From NCBI GenBank assembly GCA_018606725.1, contig JAGYID010000018.1, forward strand, positions 1-37,362: 37,362 nt of DNA, written 5' to 3'. Positions within the stretch are counted from its first letter, which is position 1, and every line of letters starts with the position of its first letter. Made by a program: the position numbers and the translations under genes. The notes under the pieces are model-generated. The model made no database searches. It worked only from the letters and a program-made list of their open reading frames with translations, and was not told the origin of the DNA. The stretch comes from Acidobacteriota bacterium (GTDB lineage Bacteria; Acidobacteriota; Polarisedimenticolia; Gp22-AA2). Of the stretch, positions 1 through 7,329 are shown piece after piece.

Positions 1-1
1 G

Positions 2-610
2 GGGTTCGTGGTCTATTCGAGCGCCCTGAAGAGCGTCGCGATCAAGCTGGCGAAGATCTCGAGCGATCTGATCCTGCTCACCTCGGGACCGCGGGCGGGA
101 CTGTTCGAGATCAACCTGCCGGCGCTCCAGCCAGGGTCGTCGATTATGCCCGGGAAGGTCAACCCGGTCGTTCCCGAGGTGGTGGGGATCGTCGCCTTCC
201 GCGTGATGGCGAACGACTATGCCGTCACGCTCGCCGCCCACAGCGGCCAGCTGCAGCTCAATGCGTACGAGCCGCTGAACGGCCTGGCGCCGATCGAGTC
301 GCAGCATCTCCTGTTCAACGTCTCGAAGCTCCTGCGCTCCAGGTGCATCGACGGGATCACGGTCAACAAGAAGGTGCTGGAGCACTACATGGAGACCACC
401 GTCGGGATCGTCACCGCCCTCAATCCGATCGTGGGCTACGAAAAGGCGACGGAACTCGCCGCCGAAGCGTACAAGAGCGGCAAGGGGATCATCGAAGTCA
501 TCCGCGACAAGCACGTGCTGACCGAGCAGCAGATCGCGGATCTGCTGGACGCCATCAAGCTGACCAACCTGGATCCGAAGCAGTATGAGAAGTACAAGGA
601 CATCAAGTGA
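2..610 (+). CDS. aspA: Aspartate ammonia-lyase (aspartase), C-terminal part
   Basis: Deaminates L-aspartate to fumarate and ammonia in the cytoplasm. The gene enters the window already open; the reading frame continues to base 2, so the GTG at 8 is internal and about 200 C-terminal residues are visible. The fumarase/aspartase signature GSSIMPGKVNP, which carries the catalytic loop serine and lysine, lies near visible residues 43-53. Downstream, GQLQLN and VGIVTALNPIVGYE match aspartases (NPxxGYE) better than class II fumarases (NTHIGYD). The neighbouring asparaginase and AspT-type transporter support aspartase. The stop is followed after 25 nt by the asparaginase start, suggesting one transcript. 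Aspartase is well supported; fumarase is the only realistic alternative. Confidence 0.9.
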   Translation, partial: GFVVYSSALKSVAIKLAKISSDLILLTSGPRAGLFEINLPALQPGSSIMPGKVNPVVPEVVGIVAFRVMANDYAVTLAAHSGQLQLNAYEPLNGLAPIESQHLLFNVSKLLRSRCIDGITVNKKVLEHYMETTVGIVTALNPIVGYEKATELAAEAYKSGKGIIEVIRDKHVLTEQQIADLLDAIKLTNLDPKQYEKYKDIK

Positions 611-635
611 AATGCAATCAATGGGAGGAAACACC

Positions 636-1703
636 ATGAAGACACCACTGCGGATCCTCGGAGCGCTCGGGGCCACATTGCTCCTCGCCTCCAGCACGTT
701 CGCTCAAGCCCCGAAAAGGCCGAAAATCGTGATCCTGGCGACCGGAGGGACCATCGCCGGCGCCGCCCTGTCGCCGACGGACCCCGGCTATAAGTCGGGC
801 GCCGTGGGGGTCGACATCCTGATCAACGCCGTTCCCGATCTGAAGAAGATCGCCGACGTCACGGGCGAGCAGATCGCCAGCATCGGCAGCCAGGACATGA
901 ACGACGAGGTCTGGCTGAAGCTCGCCAAGCGCGCGAACGAGCTCCTCGCGAGCCCGAATGTCGACGGGATCGCGATTACCCACGGCACCGACACCCTGGA
1001 GGAGACCTCGTACTTCCTCGATCTCGTCGTCAAGAGCGACAAGCCGGTGGTGCTGACCGGCTCGATGCGCCCCTCGACTGCGATGAGCGCCGACGGGCCG
1101 CTGAACATCTACAACGCCGTCGCCATCGCCGCCGATCCGAAGGCGCGCGGGCGCGGCGTCCTCGTGGCCGTCGACGACGACATCCATTCGGCCCACGACA
1201 TCGTCAAGACCCACACGACGGACGTGGCGACCTTCTCCTCCGGGGAGGCCGGGCTCATCGGCGTGGCGCTCTTCGGCGCCAACATCTGGTACCGGACGCC
1301 GGCCGCGATCCACACCAGGGCCAGTGAGCTGAGCGTCGGCGACGGAAAGTCCCTGCCGCGCGTGGACATCATCTACGCCCATGCGAACATGTCGCCCGAC
1401 CTGATCACCGCCGCGGCCCAGAACGGCGCCAAGGGCCTGGTGATCGCGGGGGTGGGGGACGGCAACATGACCGCGCCCGCGCTGGAAGCGGTCAAGAAGG
1501 TGATCAAGCAAGGCGTGGTCGTCGTGCGGTCGTCCCGCACCAACGGCGGCATCATCCGGCGCAACATCGAGGTGAACGACGATCAGGTCGGAACGGTCGC
1601 CTCCATGGAGCTCAACCCGGGCAAAGCGCGCGCGCTGCTGCAGCTCGCACTGCTGAAATCGTCGGACGCGAAGAAGATCCAGGATTACTTCGACCGCTAC
1701 TGA
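636..1703 (+). CDS. ansB: Periplasmic type II L-asparaginase
   Basis: Hydrolyses L-asparagine to L-aspartate and ammonia, probably in the periplasm. The ATG at 636 follows a strong GGAGG and begins a Sec signal peptide (MKTPLRILGALGATLLLASS, cleavage likely after TFA); the upstream in-frame ATG at 585 lies inside aspartase and is rejected. The product is 355 aa, normal for the family. All catalytic residues are present: nucleophile Thr39 in ATGGTIAG, Tyr52 in GYKSGAVGV, Thr118-Asp119 in HGTDT and Lys191 in IVKTHTTDVATF. The C-terminal KIQDYFDRY is also typical. It resembles the E. coli AnsB type more than cytoplasmic AnsA. It lies directly downstream of aspartase, so the two can supply fumarate from asparagine. 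Confidence 0.95.
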   Translation: MKTPLRILGALGATLLLASSTFAQAPKRPKIVILATGGTIAGAALSPTDPGYKSGAVGVDILINAVPDLKKIADVTGEQIASIGSQDMNDEVWLKLAKRANELLASPNVDGIAITHGTDTLEETSYFLDLVVKSDKPVVLTGSMRPSTAMSADGPLNIYNAVAIAADPKARGRGVLVAVDDDIHSAHDIVKTHTTDVATFSSGEAGLIGVALFGANIWYRTPAAIHTRASELSVGDGKSLPRVDIIYAHANMSPDLITAAAQNGAKGLVIAGVGDGNMTAPALEAVKKVIKQGVVVVRSSRTNGGIIRRNIEVNDDQVGTVASMELNPGKARALLQLALLKSSDAKKIQDYFDRY

Positions 1704-1716
1704 AGTCGCCTGAGCC

Positions 1717-3000
1717 GTGAGCCGTTCCGTGCGTTTCGCTCGGGCGTGGGCGGGAATCGCCCTTCTCTTCGCGATCGCCCCGACCCCCGTGCGCGGCCAG
1801 GGAGCCGGCACTCCCGCCCCGACGGTCGAAACGACCGTCGAGGCGGGGGAGTCGGACGCCGAGGAGCACCGCCGGCCGTTCGTCAAGAACGAGTACGACT
1901 GGCCGGGCACCACCTTCCATTTCGGACTGGGGTTCCTGCTCGAGTACGGCGCCTATTCCCAGGACGCGGACAGCCGGGACCAACTCTCCCTGGATCCCGG
2001 CGGCGGCATCCGCGACTCCCGCATCCTGTTCCGGGGCCGCTTCAAGACCCAGCGCCCGTTCTCGTGGTCGATCGGTTACATGTACGACCACGCGACCAAC
2101 TCGTGGTTCTTCCGTCAGACGGGGCTGATGATCGGGTTCCCTAAGCTCAAGGGAAGTGTCTTCATCGGCCGGACGAAGGAAGGCTACTCGATGACCAAGG
2201 TCATGACCGGCTACCACATCCTCACGATGGAGCGGTCTCCGGCCCTCGACGCGTTCGTGCCGATTCTCGCCGACGGGATCAAGTGGCTGGGGTATTTCCC
2301 GAAATCCGGCATCTTCTTCAATGCCGGCTGGTACACCGACCGGCTGTCCGAGGACGAAGGTTTCTCGACGTACGACCACCAGCAGGTCCTCCGGGCCGGC
2401 TGGCTGCCGATCCTCGACCAGAAGAACGGCCGGCTCCTGCACATCGCGGTGATGGCCCGCAACGGCGAGCCGGACAACAACCAGCTGCAGCAGCGCGCGC
2501 GCGCCGAGGCGAACTTCGCCCCGTACTTCGTGGACACCGGAAAATTCGCCGCCAATCATGCCCTCACGACCGGCCTTGAGACCTACTACCGGGACGGTCC
2601 GTGGCTGTTCGGCGCGGAATACAACTGGCAGGACATCGACGCCCTCGACGGCCAACACCCGCGCTTCCAGGGGGGGAACCTCATCGCGGCATGGATCGTG
2701 ACCGGAGAGACGCGTCCCTACAACGCGGCGGGCGGCGCGTATTTCACCGACTTCAGCCCGAAACACCCGGTGTTCGAGGGCGGGCACGGCGCTTGGGAGG
2801 TGGTCCTGAACATGTCGTACCTCGACCTTGACGACCGGGCCATCCAGGGGGGCAAGGTCTGGAGAGTCACCCCGATGGTCAACTGGATCCTGGCGGATTA
2901 CCTGAAGCTGCAGCTGGCGTACGGGTATTCCGTGCTGGACCGTTTCGGGATTGAGGGTGGCACGCAGTTCTTCCAGGCGCGTCTTGTGACCTACTTCTAA
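1717..3000 (+). CDS. Porin of the phosphate-selective porin O/P family
   Basis: A 427-aa outer-membrane beta-barrel of the Porin_O_P (PF07396-like) type. The N-terminus is a signal peptide ending near PVRGQG, followed by an acidic/proline linker (about residues 28-60). Alternating aromatic strands follow, with family-typical DSRILFRGRF, FFRQTGLMIGF and a terminal strand ending in Phe (RLVTYF), the usual barrel-insertion signal. The GTG at 1717 is chosen because it leaves a complete signal peptide and lies 13 nt after the asparaginase stop; a second GTG at 1729 is possible and the ribosome binding site is weak. Family members conduct anions. Between asparaginase and dicarboxylate transporters, a role in letting acidic amino acids or C4-dicarboxylates across the outer membrane is plausible but inferred. 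Confidence 0.85.
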   Translation: MSRSVRFARAWAGIALLFAIAPTPVRGQGAGTPAPTVETTVEAGESDAEEHRRPFVKNEYDWPGTTFHFGLGFLLEYGAYSQDADSRDQLSLDPGGGIRDSRILFRGRFKTQRPFSWSIGYMYDHATNSWFFRQTGLMIGFPKLKGSVFIGRTKEGYSMTKVMTGYHILTMERSPALDAFVPILADGIKWLGYFPKSGIFFNAGWYTDRLSEDEGFSTYDHQQVLRAGWLPILDQKNGRLLHIAVMARNGEPDNNQLQQRARAEANFAPYFVDTGKFAANHALTTGLETYYRDGPWLFGAEYNWQDIDALDGQHPRFQGGNLIAAWIVTGETRPYNAAGGAYFTDFSPKHPVFEGGHGAWEVVLNMSYLDLDDRAIQGGKVWRVTPMVNWILADYLKLQLAYGYSVLDRFGIEGGTQFFQARLVTYF

Positions 3001-3018
3001 GGGGGGAGTGCTGGCACC

Positions 3019-4446
3019 ATGGCGGATCAGGGCACGGGACGACCTGCATCCCGGCGCTTAGCGGTGGCCCGGGCGATCGCGTTCACCGTCTTCGTCGCTC
3101 TCTGGTTCGCTCCGATTCCCGGAGGGCTGACGCCGGCCGCCTGGCACCTGTTCGCGATATTCGCCGCGGCGATCTTCTCGGTCGTCGCCGGCGCCCTGCC
3201 GATCCTGACGGCTGCGGTCTTCGCCGTCGCCGCGGCGGTCCTCTCGGGAACGCTCTCCCCCGAGGACGCTTACGCGGGCTTCGGCAATCCGACCATCCTG
3301 CTGATCGTCATCGCCTTTCTCGTGGCGCGGGCGGTGGTGAAGTGCGGCCTCGGGGAGCGCCTTGGGTATCGCGCCATCTCCCTCTTCGGGCGATCGACGC
3401 TCGGGCTTTCGTACAGCATCTTCGCGGTGGACGCCCTCATTGCCCCGGCGTTCCCGAGCAACACGGCCCGATCGGGTGTGCTGTATCCGCTGGTCTTCTC
3501 CGTCGCGGAGGCCGCGGGGGCGAAGCCGGACCGGGAAGATCGCCGGCGCCTGGGGCGCTTCCTGATGTTCTCGGGGATGGCCAGCCTGAGCCTGTCCTCC
3601 GCCCTATGGCTCACGGCGATGGCATCGAACCCCCTCGGCGCCGAGATCGCGAAGCAGTATGGTGTCGACATTGGGTTCGGATCGTGGCTGCTCGCTGCCT
3701 CGGTGCCGACGCTGGCGGCGATGACGCTCCTGCCGATCGTCCTCTACAAGATCATCCGGCCCGAAATCACGGCGACGCCGGGGGCCCCGGCCGAGGCGCG
3801 CCGGGCGCTCGCGGCCCTCGGACCGATCACCCGCGATCAGAAGATCGTCGCGGCCACGTTCGCCGGGATGGTGGCTCTGTGGGGGGCGTCGGCGACGCTC
3901 GGCATCGACACGACCGCCGTCGCCTTCCTCGGCCTCGGCGTGATGCTCGTCACCGGCGTGCTGACCCTCTCCGACATCGCGAAGGAGGGGGACGTGCTCG
4001 CCACCTTCATCTGGTTCGCGGCGCTCTTCACCCTGAGCGATCAGCTGAACCGGCTCGGCTTCATGGAATTCCTGGGCCAGCGCCTGGTGCTGCGCCTCGG
4101 CGGACTGGCGCCGCTCCCGGCGGGGATCCTCCTCGTGGTGGTCTATGTCCTGCTGCACTACCTGTTCGTGAGCCAGACGGCGCACCTCCTGGCGCTGTTC
4201 GGGGTGTTCCTCGGCGTCGGCGTCAAACTGGGCGTGCCGGCGCCGCCGCTGGCGTTCCTGCTGCTCTTCGCGACCAACTTCTTCGCCCCGATCACGCCGC
4301 AGGGGGCCTCCTCCAACCTCCTGTTCGCGGGCAGCGGATACCTGTCGCAGGCCGACTTGTACCGTCTTGGCGCGATCGCCACCGCCTTCAGCCTCGTGCT
4401 GTACCTCGTCATCGGGACGCCGTGGCTGATGCTGGTCGCGCGCTGA
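3019..4446 (+). CDS. DASS-family (SLC13/CitT-type) anion transporter
   Basis: A 475-aa inner-membrane protein with about 11-12 hydrophobic helices, of the divalent anion:Na+ symporter (DASS) family. Members move C4-dicarboxylates, 2-oxoglutarate, citrate or sulfate by Na+ symport or by exchange. Two inverted-repeat binding signatures are visible: PSNTARSG near residue 150 and TPQGASSN in the C-terminal half, near residue 430. The ATG at 3019 follows a GGGGGGAG purine run 18 nt after the porin stop. The context (aspartase, asparaginase, malic enzyme) favours a fumarate, succinate, malate or 2-oxoglutarate substrate, perhaps with efflux of one product in exchange. The exact substrate and direction cannot be read from the sequence. 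Confidence 0.85.
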   Translation: MADQGTGRPASRRLAVARAIAFTVFVALWFAPIPGGLTPAAWHLFAIFAAAIFSVVAGALPILTAAVFAVAAAVLSGTLSPEDAYAGFGNPTILLIVIAFLVARAVVKCGLGERLGYRAISLFGRSTLGLSYSIFAVDALIAPAFPSNTARSGVLYPLVFSVAEAAGAKPDREDRRRLGRFLMFSGMASLSLSSALWLTAMASNPLGAEIAKQYGVDIGFGSWLLAASVPTLAAMTLLPIVLYKIIRPEITATPGAPAEARRALAALGPITRDQKIVAATFAGMVALWGASATLGIDTTAVAFLGLGVMLVTGVLTLSDIAKEGDVLATFIWFAALFTLSDQLNRLGFMEFLGQRLVLRLGGLAPLPAGILLVVVYVLLHYLFVSQTAHLLALFGVFLGVGVKLGVPAPPLAFLLLFATNFFAPITPQGASSNLLFAGSGYLSQADLYRLGAIATAFSLVLYLVIGTPWLMLVAR

Positions 4447-4459
4447 GAGTGGAGAGTCG

Positions 4460-6136
4460 ATGAATTATCTCGTCACGGCGCTGCGCGAGAACCCCGAGCT
4501 GGCGGTCTTCCTGACCCTGGCGCTCGGGTTCGTCCTCGGGCGCATCCGGATCGGCTCCTTCCGCCTCGGCAACGTCGTCGGCACCCTTCTGGCGGGCGTA
4601 TTGATCGGGCAGCTCGACATCCACGTCGCGCCGATCGTCAAGATCGTCTTCTTCGACCTCTTCCTGTTCGCCACCGGCTACAAGGTCGGCCCGCAGTTCT
4701 TCCGTGGGCTCGGCAGGAGCGCGGTGCCTCAAGTGTTGCTGACCGTCGTCCTGTGCGTCACGAGCCTCCTGACCACGCTCGCCGCCGCCAAGGTCTTCGG
4801 CTACGACTGCGGCACCGCGGCGGGCCTGATGGCCGGCGCGTTCACGGAGTCGACCGTCATCGGGACCGCGGGCGACACGATCAACCGGCTCGATCTGCCC
4901 GGGCCGGAGAAGGAACGGCTGCTCAACAACATTCCGGTGGCCTACGCCGTGTCGTATCTCGTGGGCACCGGGTTCGTCGTCTGGTTCCTGTCGAGCCTCG
5001 CGCCGCGCCTGCTAAGGGTGAACCTGCGCGCCGAAAGCCGCAAGCTGGAGCAGGAGCTCACCGGCGCGTCGAAGACGGAGCCGGGAGCGCAGTCCGCCTA
5101 TCGCGAGTGGTCCCTGCGCGCCTACCGGCTCGACGACGCGACGTGGGCCGGCCGCAGCGTGACCGACCTCGAGAAGTCGTTCGCCCCCGAGCGGGTCTTC
5201 GTCGAGCGGATCCGCCGCGGGGAAGAGCTCGTCGAGGCGACGCCCGAAGCGGTCCTCCGGCGCGGCGACGCGGTCGCCATCGCCGCCCGCCACAGGGTGC
5301 TCGCCGGCGCGGTGGTCTTCGGGAAGGAGATTGACGACCGGGCGCTGCTGGATTTTCCGCTCGTTGCCCTGGACGTGGTCCTGACGAACAGGAGTCTGGT
5401 GGATCGAACCATCGCCGACCTCGCGGAGCGGCACGGGCGGGGCGTCGCGCTGGGCACGCTCATCCGCGGCGGCGAGGAAATTCCGTTCGTGGCCTCGACG
5501 ACGGTGAACCGCGGCGACCTGCTGCGGATCGTCGGCTCGAGTCGCGACGTCGAGCGCGCCGGCGCCGCCCTGGGGTATGTCGAGCGGCCGTCGAGCGCGA
5601 CCGACGTGGTGTTCGTCGGGCTGGGAATCTTCCTCGGCGGGCTCGTCGGGCTGCTGTCGATCACTGTCGCCGGCCTGCCGCTCAGCCTGACCGCCAGCGG
5701 CGGCGCGTTGATCATGGGGCTCGTCTTCGGGTGGCTGCGTTCCGTGCGTCCGACGTTCGGCCGGATCCCCGAGCCGGCTCTCTGGGTCTTCGACACGGTG
5801 GGACTCGCCGTGTTCATCGGCGTGGTCGGCCTCGGGGCGGGCCCCAGCTTCGTCGACGGCCTGCGGCGGACCGGGCCGAGCCTGCTCCTGGTCGGGTTCG
5901 TGGTGGCGGTCACGCCGCACGTCGTGGCGCTCCTGTTCGGGCGGTACGTGCTGAAAATGAACCCCGTCATTTTGTTCGGCGCCTGCGCCGGGGCCGGTAC
6001 GGTCACCGCCGCCCTCCGGTCGATCCAGGACGAGGCGCAGAGCAAGCTGCCGGTGCTCGGTTACACTGTCCCCTACGCCGTCGGGAATATTCTCTTGACG
6101 GCCTGGGGGCCGGTCATCGTACTTCTGACGCGATAG
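4460..6136 (+). CDS. AspT/YidE-family antiporter with two TrkA-C domains
   Basis: A 558-aa inner-membrane protein with the layout of the aspartate:alanine exchanger (AAE) family: an N-terminal block of about five helices (residues 13-185), a soluble centre with two RCK_C/TrkA-C-like domains (about 210-290 and 290-375), and a second block of about five helices. The two membrane halves are the family's internal duplication, with GAFTESTVIGTAGD in the first and GACAGAGTVTAALRS in the second. The founding member, Tetragenococcus AspT, swaps aspartate for alanine together with an aspartate decarboxylase; no decarboxylase is visible here. The start lies 13 nt after the DASS gene, with GGAGAG upstream. 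Aspartate as substrate is likely from context, but YidE/YbjL relatives of unknown substrate share the fold. Confidence 0.85.
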   Translation: MNYLVTALRENPELAVFLTLALGFVLGRIRIGSFRLGNVVGTLLAGVLIGQLDIHVAPIVKIVFFDLFLFATGYKVGPQFFRGLGRSAVPQVLLTVVLCVTSLLTTLAAAKVFGYDCGTAAGLMAGAFTESTVIGTAGDTINRLDLPGPEKERLLNNIPVAYAVSYLVGTGFVVWFLSSLAPRLLRVNLRAESRKLEQELTGASKTEPGAQSAYREWSLRAYRLDDATWAGRSVTDLEKSFAPERVFVERIRRGEELVEATPEAVLRRGDAVAIAARHRVLAGAVVFGKEIDDRALLDFPLVALDVVLTNRSLVDRTIADLAERHGRGVALGTLIRGGEEIPFVASTTVNRGDLLRIVGSSRDVERAGAALGYVERPSSATDVVFVGLGIFLGGLVGLLSITVAGLPLSLTASGGALIMGLVFGWLRSVRPTFGRIPEPALWVFDTVGLAVFIGVVGLGAGPSFVDGLRRTGPSLLLVGFVVAVTPHVVALLFGRYVLKMNPVILFGACAGAGTVTAALRSIQDEAQSKLPVLGYTVPYAVGNILLTAWGPVIVLLTR

Positions 6137-6145
6137 GAGGCTTCC

Positions 6146-6682
6146 ATGTCGAAGAAGCTGGCCGCCATGCCGGACGTCGACGGCGTCGTGATCACGCACG
6201 GCACCGACACCATCGAGGAGAGCGCCTACTTCCTGAACCTGGTGGTCAAGACGCGCAAGCCGATCGTCCTGACGGCGTCCATGCGCCCGTCCACCGCCCT
6301 GTCGGCCGACGGGCCGCTCAACTTCTTCAACGCGGTGGCGGTGGCGGCGAACAAGGAGGCGGCGGGGCGCGGCGTCCTCGTGGTCGTCAACGACTGGATC
6401 CACGGGGCGTCCTCCCTGACCAAGACGAGCACCACCGCGGTGCAGACGTTCATGTCGCCGCTGTCGGGGCTGATCGGCACCGTCGCGTACGGAGAGCCCG
6501 AGTTCTACCGCGGCCCGGTCGGCCGCAACACCCAGGACACGGAATTTCCGATAGACTCCATCACCGCCCTGCCGCGGGTCGACATCATCATGGCGTACGA
6601 GAACATGGACGGGGCGATCATCGACGCGGCGGATCGCACGAAAGACGTCAGGCAGATTCAACGGATGTTCGACGAGTACTGA
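6146..6682 (+). CDS. Doubly deleted asparaginase-like ORF
   Basis: A 178-aa ORF that is clearly a partial paralogue of the asparaginase at 636-1703. Residues 9-163 align with residues 108-261 of that enzyme, and residues 164-178 align with its last 15 residues. It therefore lacks the first 100 or so residues (signal peptide, nucleophile Thr in TGGTIAG and the flexible-loop Tyr) and about 79 residues of the C-terminal domain. HGTDT (Thr20-Asp21) and the catalytic Lys93 in LTKTSTTAVQTF remain. The frame is clean, and a strong AGGAGG overlapping the antiporter stop lies at proper spacing. Without the nucleophile, catalysis is not expected. It may be a decaying relic, a stable non-catalytic domain, or an assembly artefact. 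The upstream DNA is antiporter coding sequence, so a simple frameshift does not explain it. Confidence 0.75.
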   Translation: MSKKLAAMPDVDGVVITHGTDTIEESAYFLNLVVKTRKPIVLTASMRPSTALSADGPLNFFNAVAVAANKEAAGRGVLVVVNDWIHGASSLTKTSTTAVQTFMSPLSGLIGTVAYGEPEFYRGPVGRNTQDTEFPIDSITALPRVDIIMAYENMDGAIIDAADRTKDVRQIQRMFDEY

Positions 6683-6719
6683 GATCGTGAACGCAGTGAT
6701 CCTTCAAAGGAGGCTTCAG

Positions 6720-7244
6720 ATGAGAAAACTCGTCCTCGTGATCGCCGTGCTCCTCGCCGCCGCCATGCCCGCCTACGCCGGGTCGGTCGGCGTCTACGGA
6801 TCGTACTGGGACAGCAGCGACGTCGGCTCGACGGAAGGCCTCGGCGTCCGGCTCGGGTTCAATATGTTCAAGTGGATGGAGCTCGAGTTCCATGGGACCT
6901 ACTACACCGACTTCAGCCAGGACTTCCAGAACCAGGAGGTCAAGCTGACGGCGCTGCCGGTTGACGCAGGGCTCCGCTTCAACTTGATGCCGGAGTCCAA
7001 GGTCAACGTCTACGTCGGCGCCGGCGTCAGCTATTTCTTCATGGACACCAACCTCGGCGCAATCGACGACGATTTCACCTACTACGGCGACGCCGGGCTC
7101 GAATTCGGCGGCGACAAGACCAAGTTCTTCATCGAGGCGATGTGGCGCAACCTCGACACCAACGTGGATGATCCGATGACGGGGAGCGTGGATGTCAGCT
7201 TCAGCGGCATCTCCGCCAACGCCGGCATCAACTGGCGCTGGTAG
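6720..7244 (+). CDS. Small outer-membrane beta-barrel protein
   Basis: A 174-aa secreted protein with a clear signal peptide (MRKLVLVIAVLLAAAMPAYA, cleavage after AYA) and then alternating aromatic/hydrophobic strands typical of an eight-stranded OmpA/OmpW-like barrel. Examples are LGVRLGFNMFKWMELEFHG, YVGAGVSYFFM and the final strand ISANAGINWRW. The ATG at 6720 is chosen over 6687 because AAAGGAGG sits 7-14 nt upstream and the signal peptide starts there. It lies 37 nt after the mini-asparaginase and probably closes this transcript, since a hairpin follows. I recognise no specific substrate or named family; it may be a structural barrel or a narrow pore. Confidence 0.75.
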   Translation: MRKLVLVIAVLLAAAMPAYAGSVGVYGSYWDSSDVGSTEGLGVRLGFNMFKWMELEFHGTYYTDFSQDFQNQEVKLTALPVDAGLRFNLMPESKVNVYVGAGVSYFFMDTNLGAIDDDFTYYGDAGLEFGGDKTKFFIEAMWRNLDTNVDDPMTGSVDVSFSGISANAGINWRW

Positions 7245-7258
7245 TCGTCCGGGTTCGC

Positions 7259-7298
7259 GTGGCGCGCCCGATCGCACCCGAAGGGCGCGTCACGCCAC
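7259..7298 (+). terminator. Possible stem-loop after the small barrel gene
   Basis: Outer arms GTGGCG (7259-7264) and CGCCAC (7293-7298) and inner arms CGCCC/GGGCG can pair around a 13-nt loop, with a 5-nt bulge on the right side. It begins 15 nt after the stop at 7244 and before the malic enzyme start. There is no T-tract, so intrinsic termination is uncertain. Confidence 0.3.
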
Positions 7299-7329
7299 CC
7301 CCGGCTCCCGTTCCGAGGCCGGTGCCCGA

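Noticed and set aside
5012-6661. A 549-codon - strand frame antisense to the antiporter and mini-asparaginase
   Set aside because: GC shadow; the sense frames match known families.
6146-6682. Mini-asparaginase as a simple frameshifted full-length gene
   Set aside because: The DNA immediately upstream is in-frame antiporter coding sequence, so the missing N-terminal region is not present in another frame; the internal gap is a deletion, not a shift.
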